Below, one piece after another: positions 57,031-64,000 of a DNA stretch of 64,000 nucleotides. The DNA is from Undibacterium umbellatum. GTDB lineage: Bacteria; Pseudomonadota; Gammaproteobacteria; Burkholderiales; Burkholderiaceae_D. Position numbers and translations under genes: made by a program. The DNA lies in NCBI RefSeq assembly GCF_014284125.1, contig NZ_JACOFX010000002.1, positions 558,001-622,000 of the forward strand, read 5' to 3'. How positions within the stretch are numbered: the first letter of the stretch is position 1; each line of letters begins with the position of its first letter. The notes beneath the pieces are model-generated. The model made no database searches and was not told where the DNA came from. It saw only the letters and a list, made by a program, of their open reading frames with translations.

Positions 57031-58446
57031 TCAGCGTGTGAACATGCTCAGCATTTTCGCCACCAGCTTGCCATAAGGTGGATAGGCAAAGCCCATGACA
57101 TTCCAGTTTGATTGTATGAAAATGGGTTTGAGTTTGCTAAAGCTATTGAAACCCGCCTCCCCATGATAGGCACCCTGGCCACTGGGGCCGACCCCACCAA
57201 AAGCAAGTTGTGGCTGGCCCACATGCAAGAGGCAGTCATTGATGCAGACACCGCCAGAGATAGTCTGGCGCAATACCTGGTCCCTGTGGGTATGATCATT
57301 GCCAAACCAGTAGACAGCCAGTGGCCGCGCACGCTGGTTAACGTAATTGACTACTTCATCAAAGTGCTTATACGTCATGACAGGCAGAATGGGGCCAAAA
57401 ATTTCTTCCTTCATCAGGCGCATATCGGCCGTCACGCCTGTGACGATGACAGGTGCCATCTTCTTCAATGCCGGGTCAAATTGTTCTGCAGCCGGATTGA
57501 TCACATGCAGCCTGGCACCGTGCTGTGCTGCATCTGCCAGCAAGTCTTGCAGGCGTTGCCACTGGCGTGTGCTGATGATGCTGGTGTAGTCTTTATTGTC
57601 TGCCAGGCGCGGGTAGAGGTCCTGCATGGCCGTGCTGATGGCGGCGACGATAGTCGTTTCCTGTTCTTGCGGTACCAGCAGGTAATCTGGGGCAACACAG
57701 GTTTGCCCGGCATTGATGAGTTTGCCCCAGGCGATGCGTTTTGCAGCGATGGCAAGATCAACGTCGGCATCGACGATGGCTGGTGATTTTCCACCCAGTT
57801 CCAATGTCACTGGTGTCAGGTTTTTTGCCGCTGCCTGCGCGACGATGCGGCCTACCTCAGTCGAACCAGTAAACACCAGATGATCAAAGGGAAGGCTGCT
57901 GAAACTGGCGGCCACGCTGGCGTCACCCTGCACTACGGTCAGTACGGATGGATCAAAATATTCTGCCACCAGTTTAGCCAGCAGGTCAGAAAGTCGCGGA
58001 CATAATTCAGATGGCTTGAGCATGACGCGGTTACCTGCGGCCAGTGCATCCAGTGCCGGGCCCATGCACAAATCAAAAGGATAGTTCCAGGGGCTGAGTA
58101 TGCCTATCACGCCTAGCGGTTGCGGCAAGACGCGGTTCTTGCCAAACAAGTGTTGCGGGCTGCTGGATAAGCGTCTTTGCTTAATCCAGCGTGGTAAATG
58201 TTTTTTGCAGTACTTGATTTTTTCTTCCAGCGTTGCCAGTTCCAGTAAGAAGGTTTCATTGACAGAGCGATTGCCAAAATCAGCTGAAATAGCGGCAGCA
58301 ATCTCCAGCGCATGTTTGCGCGCCATGGCCAGCAGTTTGTTCAGTCTGTCCAGGCGAGTCGCAAGACTTGGCATGGATTCTTGCGCAAAGGCGGCACGCT
58401 GCATGGTCAGCAGGATTTGCAAGTCTTCTATGGCGGTTTGTTTCAT
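57031..58446 (-). CDS. Aldehyde dehydrogenase, coniferyl-aldehyde type
   Basis: The 471-residue NAD(P)-dependent enzyme has the ALDH family motifs: GVIGILSPWNYPFDL, VTLELGGKSPAIVDADVDL (catalytic Glu) and LINAGQTCVAPDYLLVP (catalytic Cys). The final KMLSMFTR and NDCLLHVGQPQLAFGGVGPSG are typical of the coniferyl aldehyde/long-chain ALDH group. It likely oxidises an aldehyde made from the alcohol steps of the pathway. It follows the formylglycine enzyme by 8 bases and precedes DUF1254 by 27. Substrate is not certain. Confidence 0.92.
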   Translation of the reverse strand: MKQTAIEDLQILLTMQRAAFAQESMPSLATRLDRLNKLLAMARKHALEIAAAISADFGNRSVNETFLLELATLEEKIKYCKKHLPRWIKQRRLSSSPQHLFGKNRVLPQPLGVIGILSPWNYPFDLCMGPALDALAAGNRVMLKPSELCPRLSDLLAKLVAEYFDPSVLTVVQGDASVAASFSSLPFDHLVFTGSTEVGRIVAQAAAKNLTPVTLELGGKSPAIVDADVDLAIAAKRIAWGKLINAGQTCVAPDYLLVPQEQETTIVAAISTAMQDLYPRLADNKDYTSIISTRQWQRLQDLLADAAQHGARLHVINPAAEQFDPALKKMAPVIVTGVTADMRLMKEEIFGPILPVMTYKHFDEVVNYVNQRARPLAVYWFGNDHTHRDQVLRQTISGGVCINDCLLHVGQPQLAFGGVGPSGQGAYHGEAGFNSFSKLKPIFIQSNWNVMGFAYPPYGKLVAKMLSMFTR

Positions 58447-58454
58447 GGTTACCT

Positions 58455-59513
58455 CTATCGACTGGTTGGCGGTGCTGCCAGCAAGATGGTACGAAAACCA
58501 AGATGGCTGGCAGCCAGATCATCCTCTTGTTCATGCCTGGCACCAGTGCGGTAGCGTACACAGTAATTGGGCGCGCACAGGAAAGAGCCGCCCTTGATGA
58601 CATGGCTGGCTGCTGCTCCATTGCGCTTGGCAAGTTGGTCTGGTGAGTGCGGGGCTGAATTCAGGGATGAATGATTGGGGGTGAATGTATCAGCCGTCAT
58701 TTCCCACACATTCCCCAGCATGTCATGCAAGCCATAGGCATTCGGCGCATAACAGGCGACTGGTGCCAGGCCGATGAAGCCGTCTTCGCCAGAATTCTGT
58801 ACCGGGAACAGACCTTGCCAGGTATTGGCATTCTTGGGTTGCTCATGATCCATACCTGCCTTGACCTGGCCGCCGCGTGCAGCCCATTCCCACTGCGCTT
58901 CGCCAGGTAAGGTATGGCCTTTCCATTTTGCATAGGCCTGCGCATCTTCGTACGCGATCGCAACCACCGGAAAGGCTTCCTTGCCTGTTATCGTTGTCTC
59001 TGGTCCGCCTGGATGACGCCAGTTGGCACCAGGAATATAACGCCACCATTGGCTGGGCGGGCCATTCACATCGGCATCCCTGGGCATGACAAAGACCACC
59101 GCACCGGGTTTGCGCATCTCCTCTGGCAAACCGGGGTGCAGGCGTTCATCGACAGGGCGCTCGGCAACAGTGACATAGCCTGTAGCTTTGACAAAGGCAG
59201 CAAATTCAGCGTTGCTGACCTCTGTTTTGTCCATCCAGAAACCTTCAACGGCCACTTCCTGAACTGGCATTTCTTCCGGGTATTTGCTGTCGCCCATGTC
59301 AAAGCGGCCAGCGGGTATCCATACCATGCCAGGGTGGGGCGTTTTACCTGCATCTGCTGGCAATGCGCATTCTCTGGGTGTCGCAACTGTTGCCTGGGGC
59401 TTGCCTGTAGAGGTACTTTCACCAATAGCTGGCTTTCTGAAAAAAAACAAAGCCAATACTGCGATAAGAATAATCGCTGTGATCAAGATGTATGCCTGCC
59501 TGGTTTTGCTCAT
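58455..59513 (-). CDS. Formylglycine-generating (sulfatase-modifying) enzyme, membrane-anchored
   Basis: The 352-residue protein has a membrane helix (AYILITAIILIAVLALFFF, residues 7-25) and an SUMF1/FGE domain (DMGDSKYPEEMPVQEVAVEG, then DKTEVSNAEFAAFVKATGY). The active-site pair Cys313/Cys318 in GGSFLCAPNYCVRYRTGAR matches the two copper-binding cysteines of bona fide aerobic FGE. It converts the Cys of CxPxR in sulfatases to formylglycine. Its start overlaps the upstream GST gene by four bases. It probably matures the CSPTR sulfatase of this region; a periplasm-facing anchor is an unusual detail. Confidence 0.9.
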   Translation of the reverse strand: MSKTRQAYILITAIILIAVLALFFFRKPAIGESTSTGKPQATVATPRECALPADAGKTPHPGMVWIPAGRFDMGDSKYPEEMPVQEVAVEGFWMDKTEVSNAEFAAFVKATGYVTVAERPVDERLHPGLPEEMRKPGAVVFVMPRDADVNGPPSQWWRYIPGANWRHPGGPETTITGKEAFPVVAIAYEDAQAYAKWKGHTLPGEAQWEWAARGGQVKAGMDHEQPKNANTWQGLFPVQNSGEDGFIGLAPVACYAPNAYGLHDMLGNVWEMTADTFTPNHSSLNSAPHSPDQLAKRNGAAASHVIKGGSFLCAPNYCVRYRTGARHEQEDDLAASHLGFRTILLAAPPTSR

Positions 59514-60658
59514 GCCTGACCTTGTGCTGTTTTTAGTATTGTCGAATTCTGCACTAGCCCGGATTCTAATGCCACACGTAAGCCGATGCGGCGCAGGCGT
59601 GGTATTTCCAGCGTCAGCAAGTCGGCACCACCCACTGACTGCAACCACAGCCTGACTTTCATCTGGTCCGTTGCATTCATCTCTGCCAGCACATCCAGAC
59701 AACGTTGCACCATCCACAAAGTATAAGGTAGGGCGACCCGCGAAAATTGCTGATTGCCCATGGGCATGCAAATTTCATCCAGCCTGCGTGGTAATGTTTT
59801 GCCTGCCGGTATTTTCGCTTGTACGGCTTTGAGCTGCTCATTAATGGCCGCCACCATGGGGATAAATTCTGCACAGATGGCTTTGAAAATCGGGACAAGG
59901 GTAGGTGCAAATTTATCCTCTGCGAGCAGACTGCCGCTCGCAATTTTGCCAGTAGACATTCTGTCTATCCAGGCACGCAGATGTGGCCGTGGTGCTACCA
60001 GTACACGCGCAGGCCAGGGATCACGCCCCAGATGCCCATACATGGTGCCCACCAGGCCAAAGTCGCCGATTGTCGGGGCATCACCAAACAAGTATGCATG
60101 CCTGGAGAAATGCTGCTCCAGCAAATCGAGCATGTTAATGGTCCACTCATTCATCATCTTGTGCTGCTCAGGTCGAACGCCAACGGCATGCAACATGCCG
60201 CGTAACTTGTTGGCGACAAAGGCGACAGCACGCTTTTTTAATAAACGCGGGAAGTGTGGCAGGAGTGCGTTGCCTGCTTCGCGTTCAAACAGGGCATAGT
60301 TTTCTGGATAATTCCAGCGCGTGTGCATGGCAATGGGCACCCACCATTCATCCCCCCAGGCTTCCATAAGGTAAGATGCGAATTTTTGTACCGGGCCATG
60401 TGGTATGACAGGTGCTTGCGGGAAGAGCGCTTCGAGATAGTCGATCATGACACTGGAATCTTGTAACCATGCCTCGTCTGGTGTCACCAGCAGGGGCATC
60501 ACGACTTCACCAGTTTTGCGTTTGCCCGTCCTGGTCAGTGTCCAGAAATTGACCTGATGATAGACGTAGGGGATTTTCTTGTAATTCAGATAGCACATCA
60601 CTTTGCCGGTGAAGTAGGACAGGTGCCAGCCATGCAGTTGGTAGGGTTTGGATGTCAT
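59510..60658 (-). CDS. Glutathione S-transferase family protein (extended)
   Basis: The 382-residue protein has a GST N-terminal thioredoxin-fold half (HGWHLSYFTGKVMCYLNYK, then PLLVTPDEAWLQDSSVMIDYL) and a GST C-terminal helical half (YLFGDAPTIGDFGLVGTMYGHL) with about 140 extra residues at the C-terminus. The extra part makes it longer than ordinary GSTs (about 200-250). It heads the five-gene operon; operator site 4 is 45 bases before the start at 60658. It could conjugate or isomerise a pathway intermediate or protect against electrophiles. Substrate unknown. Confidence 0.85.
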   Translation of the reverse strand: MTSKPYQLHGWHLSYFTGKVMCYLNYKKIPYVYHQVNFWTLTRTGKRKTGEVVMPLLVTPDEAWLQDSSVMIDYLEALFPQAPVIPHGPVQKFASYLMEAWGDEWWVPIAMHTRWNYPENYALFEREAGNALLPHFPRLLKKRAVAFVANKLRGMLHAVGVRPEQHKMMNEWTINMLDLLEQHFSRHAYLFGDAPTIGDFGLVGTMYGHLGRDPWPARVLVAPRPHLRAWIDRMSTGKIASGSLLAEDKFAPTLVPIFKAICAEFIPMVAAINEQLKAVQAKIPAGKTLPRRLDEICMPMGNQQFSRVALPYTLWMVQRCLDVLAEMNATDQMKVRLWLQSVGGADLLTLEIPRLRRIGLRVALESGLVQNSTILKTAQGQA

Positions 60659-60702
60659 TGGCTTGGTGTTTGTCTGAAGTGATGGTCGGTGGTTTTTGTT
60701 AA

Positions 60703-60720
60703 CAGTACATATGTGTATTG
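60703..60720. promoter_or_regulatory. Operator site 4, GST operon promoter
   Basis: CAGTACA-TATG-TGTATTG, with the same flanking GTTAA as site 3. It lies 45 bases before the GST start. Together with sites 1-3 it defines the proposed regulon. Confidence 0.82.
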
Positions 60721-60833
60721 AATGTGTCAATTGGCTTTTAAGCTTTTGACTGTTTATTGTTGCTGCTGATTTATTAATTTGTGATTTTGCGAATTATTTT
60801 TCAAGTACCGGCAATCGTATATTGAGTTCGCAG

Positions 60834-61019
60834 GCCGGTGGTAGACCGGCGGCTACTCACTTTTCTTGACTCGCCAAGAAAAGTAAGCCAAAGAAGGCGA
60901 CCCAGGCGTAGCCGCCCCTACGGGGTTCCCGTTTGTGCGGCACAAAAAATGGGAAGATCCGAAACTCGCTTCGCTCAGACATCGGCTCTTCTGATCCATT
61001 TTCTGTGCCACACAAACGG
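60834..61019. repeat. Inverted-repeat element (three nested hairpins)
   Basis: GCCGG (60834-60838) pairs with CCGGC (60846-60850); ACTTTTCTTG (60859-60868) pairs perfectly with CAAGAAAAGT (60875-60884); and a 24-base arm at 60929-60952 (CCGTTTGTGCGGCACA then AAAAATGG) is inverted at 60996-61019 with 22 of 24 matches. The composition suggests a dispersed intergenic repeat. All continuous frames through it look spurious. Confidence 0.8.
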
Positions 61020-61057
61020 CGGCTACACATGGGAACCGCAACCCCAAAGGCAAACCC

Positions 61058-61220
<163 letters not shown>

Positions 61221-61262
61221 AGCCGGCCTTCAGTGCTCTTGATTGACGTATGAATTGCGCAT

Positions 61263-61295
61263 AAAAAAAAGCGAACAGCTTGCGCTATTCGCTTC
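61263..61295 (-). terminator. Rho-independent terminator of the second sulfatase gene
   Basis: On the minus strand GCGAATAGC and GCTGTTCGC form a 9-bp stem with one G-T pair, followed by eight T. It lies about 30 bases after the sulfatase stop. Confidence 0.88.
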
Positions 61296-61322
61296 AAAAG
61301 ACCTTATTACTAAGGCCCGCTT

Positions 61323-62984
61323 TCAATTTGCCCAGTAGGTGTACTCGTCGTTCTTGTCACGCGCCTGGTCCAGGGTTTTGTCTATGTAGATGGGGGCGGC
61401 GACCAGGGAGGGCCATAGCGATGCAGGCATGCTGGCGTGGTGGTTTTGCAGCATGAGTTTTAATTCACGTAATTTTTCTGGTTGCAGGGTCGCCAGGTTG
61501 ACTTTTTCTGTGGGGTCGGCTTGCAGATTGAAAAGCCAGTCTTTTTTGGGTAGCTCGGATGAAATCAGTTTCCAGCCCTGGTGGAGCACGGCGCGGTAGT
61601 CGCCGTCGCGCCAGTACAGGGGTCGCTGGGCTTGTGTGGCAGGCTGGCCCCCCAGAAATGGCAGGAGGTTGACACCATCCACAGTACGGGTTGAAGGTAG
61701 TGCAGCACCCGTGGCGGCAGCGATGGTGGGTAGCATGTCGATATTGGAAATCGCTTGTGCATAGCGCTGACCGGGTGTGATATGGCCTGGCCATTTTGCC
61801 ATATAGGGCACGCGCAGTCCGCCCTGGAAATGGGTCAACTTCCAGCCACGGTAAGGGCGGTTGACTTCTGGCAGGCCTAGATAACCGGGGGCGCCATTGT
61901 CACTGGAAAAAATAACCAGGGTATTTTCATCCAGGCCTTGTTCGCGCAGGGTTTGCAGTATCCTGCCTACGCTGCGGTCTACCGAGCGCACCATGGCAGC
62001 ATAGACACGCTGGCGGTGGTCCTTGATGCCGCTCAGGGCATCATAATCTGCCTTGCTGGCTTGCAGCGGGGTGTGTACACCCCAGTGTGCCAGGTACATG
62101 AAGAAAGGGCGGTTCTTATTCTTCTTGATGGCAGCGACGGCTTCATCGGTAAAGTAATCCGTCAGGTACTTGTTTGGCTCAAACCATTTGCCGCCGTTAT
62201 AGCTGACCCCAAAGCGCATGTTGGGCCACAGGAATTTATCGATGGGATCAAAATCCTGTTTGGAATTGACCACGTCAGCACTGTCTTGCGGCAGGTAGAG
62301 CCCGCTTTCCATGAACAGGCTTTCATCAAAGCCCTGATTGTTTGGCCGCATGTCTTTGGTGCTGCCAAGGTGCCATTTCCCTATATGGATATTGTGGTAA
62401 CCGCGCTGCTTCAGGATTTCAGCGACGGTGACTTCAGACGCAGGCATGCCCAGGTCATCAAAGTCTTTCATCTCCCGGATTCTTTCACTATTCAGGAGGG
62501 TGGGATGCAGTTGGTCTGCCTCTGTATTGAGCTTCGCCACTACTCTGGCCATTGCACCAGGCAGGGGTGTAAACTCTACTCCAAAGCGCCAGGGGTAACG
62601 ACCAGTCATCAAGGCAGCGCGTGATACCGTGCAGACGGCGGCACCAGAATAACCTTCGACAAAATTGACGCCATCACGGGCTATGGAATCAATATTCGGG
62701 GTTGCCGCCCCTAACTTGGTATAGCCGCCACCATTGGTGCTGACATCATTGATGCCCAGGTCATCTGCCAGGATGATGATCACATTTGGCAAGCGTGGGG
62801 TAGTACCAGCCGTTTGAGCAGGACCATCCATCCACTGCACTGGCCTGTAAGATTCACGCGGATGTTTTATATCGGTGTACCATCCCAGCGAATAGCGTAA
62901 GACATTGATGCGATTGAGATACAGCGTGCCAGCAGCGACGGCGATAATGCCCAGTGTCACCAGAGTTACGGATTTTAATTTCAT
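61323..62984 (-). CDS. Type I sulfatase with variant CTVSR motif
   Basis: The 553-residue protein has an N-terminal membrane helix (residues 5-22, VTLVTLGIIAVAAGTLYLN) and a sulfatase domain: NVIIILADDLGINDVS (metal Asp), modification site GAAVCTVSRAALMTGRYPW with Cys118, IGKWHLGSTKDMRPNNQGFD and FSSDNGAPGYLG. The motif is CTVSR instead of C-x-P/A-x-R; Val replaces the Pro that FGE normally needs, which might change maturation. It is likely anchored to the inner membrane and periplasmic. Upstream are a metal-dependent hydrolase and an acyl-CoA ligase on the same strand. Substrate unknown. Confidence 0.9.
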   Translation of the reverse strand: MKLKSVTLVTLGIIAVAAGTLYLNRINVLRYSLGWYTDIKHPRESYRPVQWMDGPAQTAGTTPRLPNVIIILADDLGINDVSTNGGGYTKLGAATPNIDSIARDGVNFVEGYSGAAVCTVSRAALMTGRYPWRFGVEFTPLPGAMARVVAKLNTEADQLHPTLLNSERIREMKDFDDLGMPASEVTVAEILKQRGYHNIHIGKWHLGSTKDMRPNNQGFDESLFMESGLYLPQDSADVVNSKQDFDPIDKFLWPNMRFGVSYNGGKWFEPNKYLTDYFTDEAVAAIKKNKNRPFFMYLAHWGVHTPLQASKADYDALSGIKDHRQRVYAAMVRSVDRSVGRILQTLREQGLDENTLVIFSSDNGAPGYLGLPEVNRPYRGWKLTHFQGGLRVPYMAKWPGHITPGQRYAQAISNIDMLPTIAAATGAALPSTRTVDGVNLLPFLGGQPATQAQRPLYWRDGDYRAVLHQGWKLISSELPKKDWLFNLQADPTEKVNLATLQPEKLRELKLMLQNHHASMPASLWPSLVAAPIYIDKTLDQARDKNDEYTYWAN

Positions 62985-63040
62985 ACCTGTTTTTGTAGTA
63001 GTGTTTTATGCAAAGCTTGCTCGCTATTACTTCGACGCTT

Positions 63041-63856
63041 TCAGCCAACCACGGCAAATTGCCCCGCATTATCCGCCAGCCATTGCCGCGATAGGCTGGC
63101 ATCATGCTGGTCTGGATGAAAGTCTTTAGCCAGATAGTCGCGCCAGGCCTGGCGATTGGCGCTGATGATGCCATCCTTGCCAAACAGGAAGCGCCAGGCA
63201 CTGCGCCAGGTAGAAAGCTTGAACAGCGCACCATCATGCCAGAGATTGCGCATGGTCTGGTACAGCACATCCGTCATGAAGATCATGGTGATATAGCGAA
63301 ACACCTTGATGCGCCTTGGGTAGTCACCGCCTGCGGCCTGGTAGATATCATAGGCGGTGCAGCGATGTTCAGATTCTTCCGCACTATGCCATAGCCACAT
63401 GGTTTTCAATCTGTCTTCACTGCCTTGCAAGGCAAATGGATGACGCAGCATCCAGTTGGCAAGGATGTCGGTGAAATGCTCGGTCGCCGCCGTAGCTGCC
63501 AGATGCAGACGCACATCGAGGTGGGCATTCTTTTCCAGACGTCGCAGTGCCCGCCTTTCTATGATGTTGGGGAAGCCAAGCTTATCCAGATGCGCATTGA
63601 ACAAGCTGTGTATGCGCCTGTGCGTTGCCTCCTGACCTATGAAGCCGCGCACTTCCTGTTCATGCTTTGCACGGGCTGCATCCGGCAAGGTCTTCAAACC
63701 CGCCTTGACAGAATCGATGAAGTATTGCTCACCCACAGGGAAGCTCATCGACAGGGCATTGAAGAATGCGGAGCGAAAGGCATCACCTCCATTCCAGCGC
63801 GCAGGTATAGGGGCGGCCAGGTCGATCAGCAAACGGCGGACCACAAGTTCAGTCAT
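63041..63856 (-). CDS. PF10118 metal-dependent hydrolase
   Basis: The 271-residue protein fits the COG3687/PF10118 group of predicted metal-dependent hydrolases, with helical iron-binding-like motifs: FIGQEATHRRIHSLFN (Glu, His), AATEHFTDIL (Glu-His) and WHSAEESEHRCTAYDIY (His, Glu, Glu-His). The pattern of Glu and His on helices resembles a di-iron site, as in ferritin-like oxygenases, so an oxidative role is also possible. It is 9 bases downstream of the acyl-CoA ligase end and upstream of the sulfatase. Function uncertain. Confidence 0.85.
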   Translation of the reverse strand: MTELVVRRLLIDLAAPIPARWNGGDAFRSAFFNALSMSFPVGEQYFIDSVKAGLKTLPDAARAKHEQEVRGFIGQEATHRRIHSLFNAHLDKLGFPNIIERRALRRLEKNAHLDVRLHLAATAATEHFTDILANWMLRHPFALQGSEDRLKTMWLWHSAEESEHRCTAYDIYQAAGGDYPRRIKVFRYITMIFMTDVLYQTMRNLWHDGALFKLSTWRSAWRFLFGKDGIISANRQAWRDYLAKDFHPDQHDASLSRQWLADNAGQFAVVG

Positions 63857-63865
63857 TATCTTTCC

Positions 63866-64000
63866 TCAGTCCAGGTTGCGTAATTCACGGCGCAATATCT
63901 TGCCCACATTACTCTTGGGCAGTTCGGCGACAAAGCGTATTTCCTTGGGGATCTTATAGCCCGTCAAATGCTGGCGACAGTGTGCCAGCAAGCTTTCTTC
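63866..64000 (-). CDS. Acyl-CoA ligase / AMP-binding enzyme, C-terminal end (partial)
   Basis: The last 44 codons of a minus-strand gene read [20 protein letters not shown], then [18 protein letters not shown]. The GKILRREL ending carries the conserved catalytic Lys of adenylate-forming fatty acid or aryl-CoA ligases. The rest lies outside the window. It precedes the PF10118 gene by 9 bases and would activate the acid formed by the aldehyde dehydrogenase step. Family firm, substrate not known. Confidence 0.85.
   Translation of the reverse strand, partial: EESLLAHCRQHLTGYKIPKEIRFVAELPKSNVGKILRRELRNLD

Overview
The window looks like a chromosomal segment of a beta-proteobacterium of the Burkholderiales, most likely an Oxalobacteraceae member related to Undibacterium. 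This rests on protein style (TcdA, GuaC, MocR, NCS1 and sulfatase families), moderate GC content, and a CAACAG-type hexamer repeat element. It is inference, not a database match. I saw no rRNA, tRNA, CRISPR array, IS element or prophage.

Region 1 (1-14.7 kb) is mixed housekeeping and sensing: a partial SAM methyltransferase coupled to an FAD oxidoreductase, a divergent HTH regulator, tRNA dehydratase TcdA, a chemoreceptor, a TonB-like lipoprotein, GMP reductase, a phosphoesterase, a copper-type P-ATPase with its divergent MerR regulator and a 20-bp-spacer promoter, an HD-GYP response regulator and a periplasmic binding protein.

Region 2 (14.8-27.3 kb) is a complete reductive pyrimidine catabolic island. 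A MocR regulator and a RutR-like TetR regulator lie divergent to beta-alanine:pyruvate aminotransferase, (methyl)malonate-semialdehyde dehydrogenase, PreT, PreA, an NCS1 permease, dihydropyrimidinase and beta-ureidopropionase. Together they take uracil or thymine to beta-alanine (or its methyl homologue) and on to acetyl- or propionyl-CoA. A RutR-type palindrome (TTTACCA-N2-TGGTAAA) sits 20 bp before the first gene.

Region 3 (27.3-38.7 kb) is accessory. An AT-rich block holds two orphan genes, an ImmA/IrrE-type HTH protease overlapping a DUF4411 PIN protein (a toxin-antitoxin-like pair with palindromic operators), and a fragment of a LysR regulator. It is followed by a short HSP90-family chaperone translationally coupled to a helical/TPR-like partner, several unknown genes, and a CcdA/thioredoxin pair.

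Region 4 (38.7-64 kb) is a large catabolic region rich in sulfatases: an alkylsulfatase, two type I sulfatases, a formylglycine-generating enzyme with both active-site cysteines, a haloalkane-dehalogenase-like hydrolase, a GMC alcohol dehydrogenase, a Baeyer-Villiger monooxygenase, an SDR, an esterase, an aldehyde dehydrogenase, a GST-like protein, DUF1254, an SphA-type outer-membrane channel and the end of an acyl-CoA ligase. Four copies of an 18-bp operator (CAGTACA-N4-TGTATTG) precede three of its operons and the local TetR gene. This suggests one TetR regulon for uptake, desulfation and oxidation of an unidentified hydrophobic sulfate ester. It is the most likely undescribed system here.
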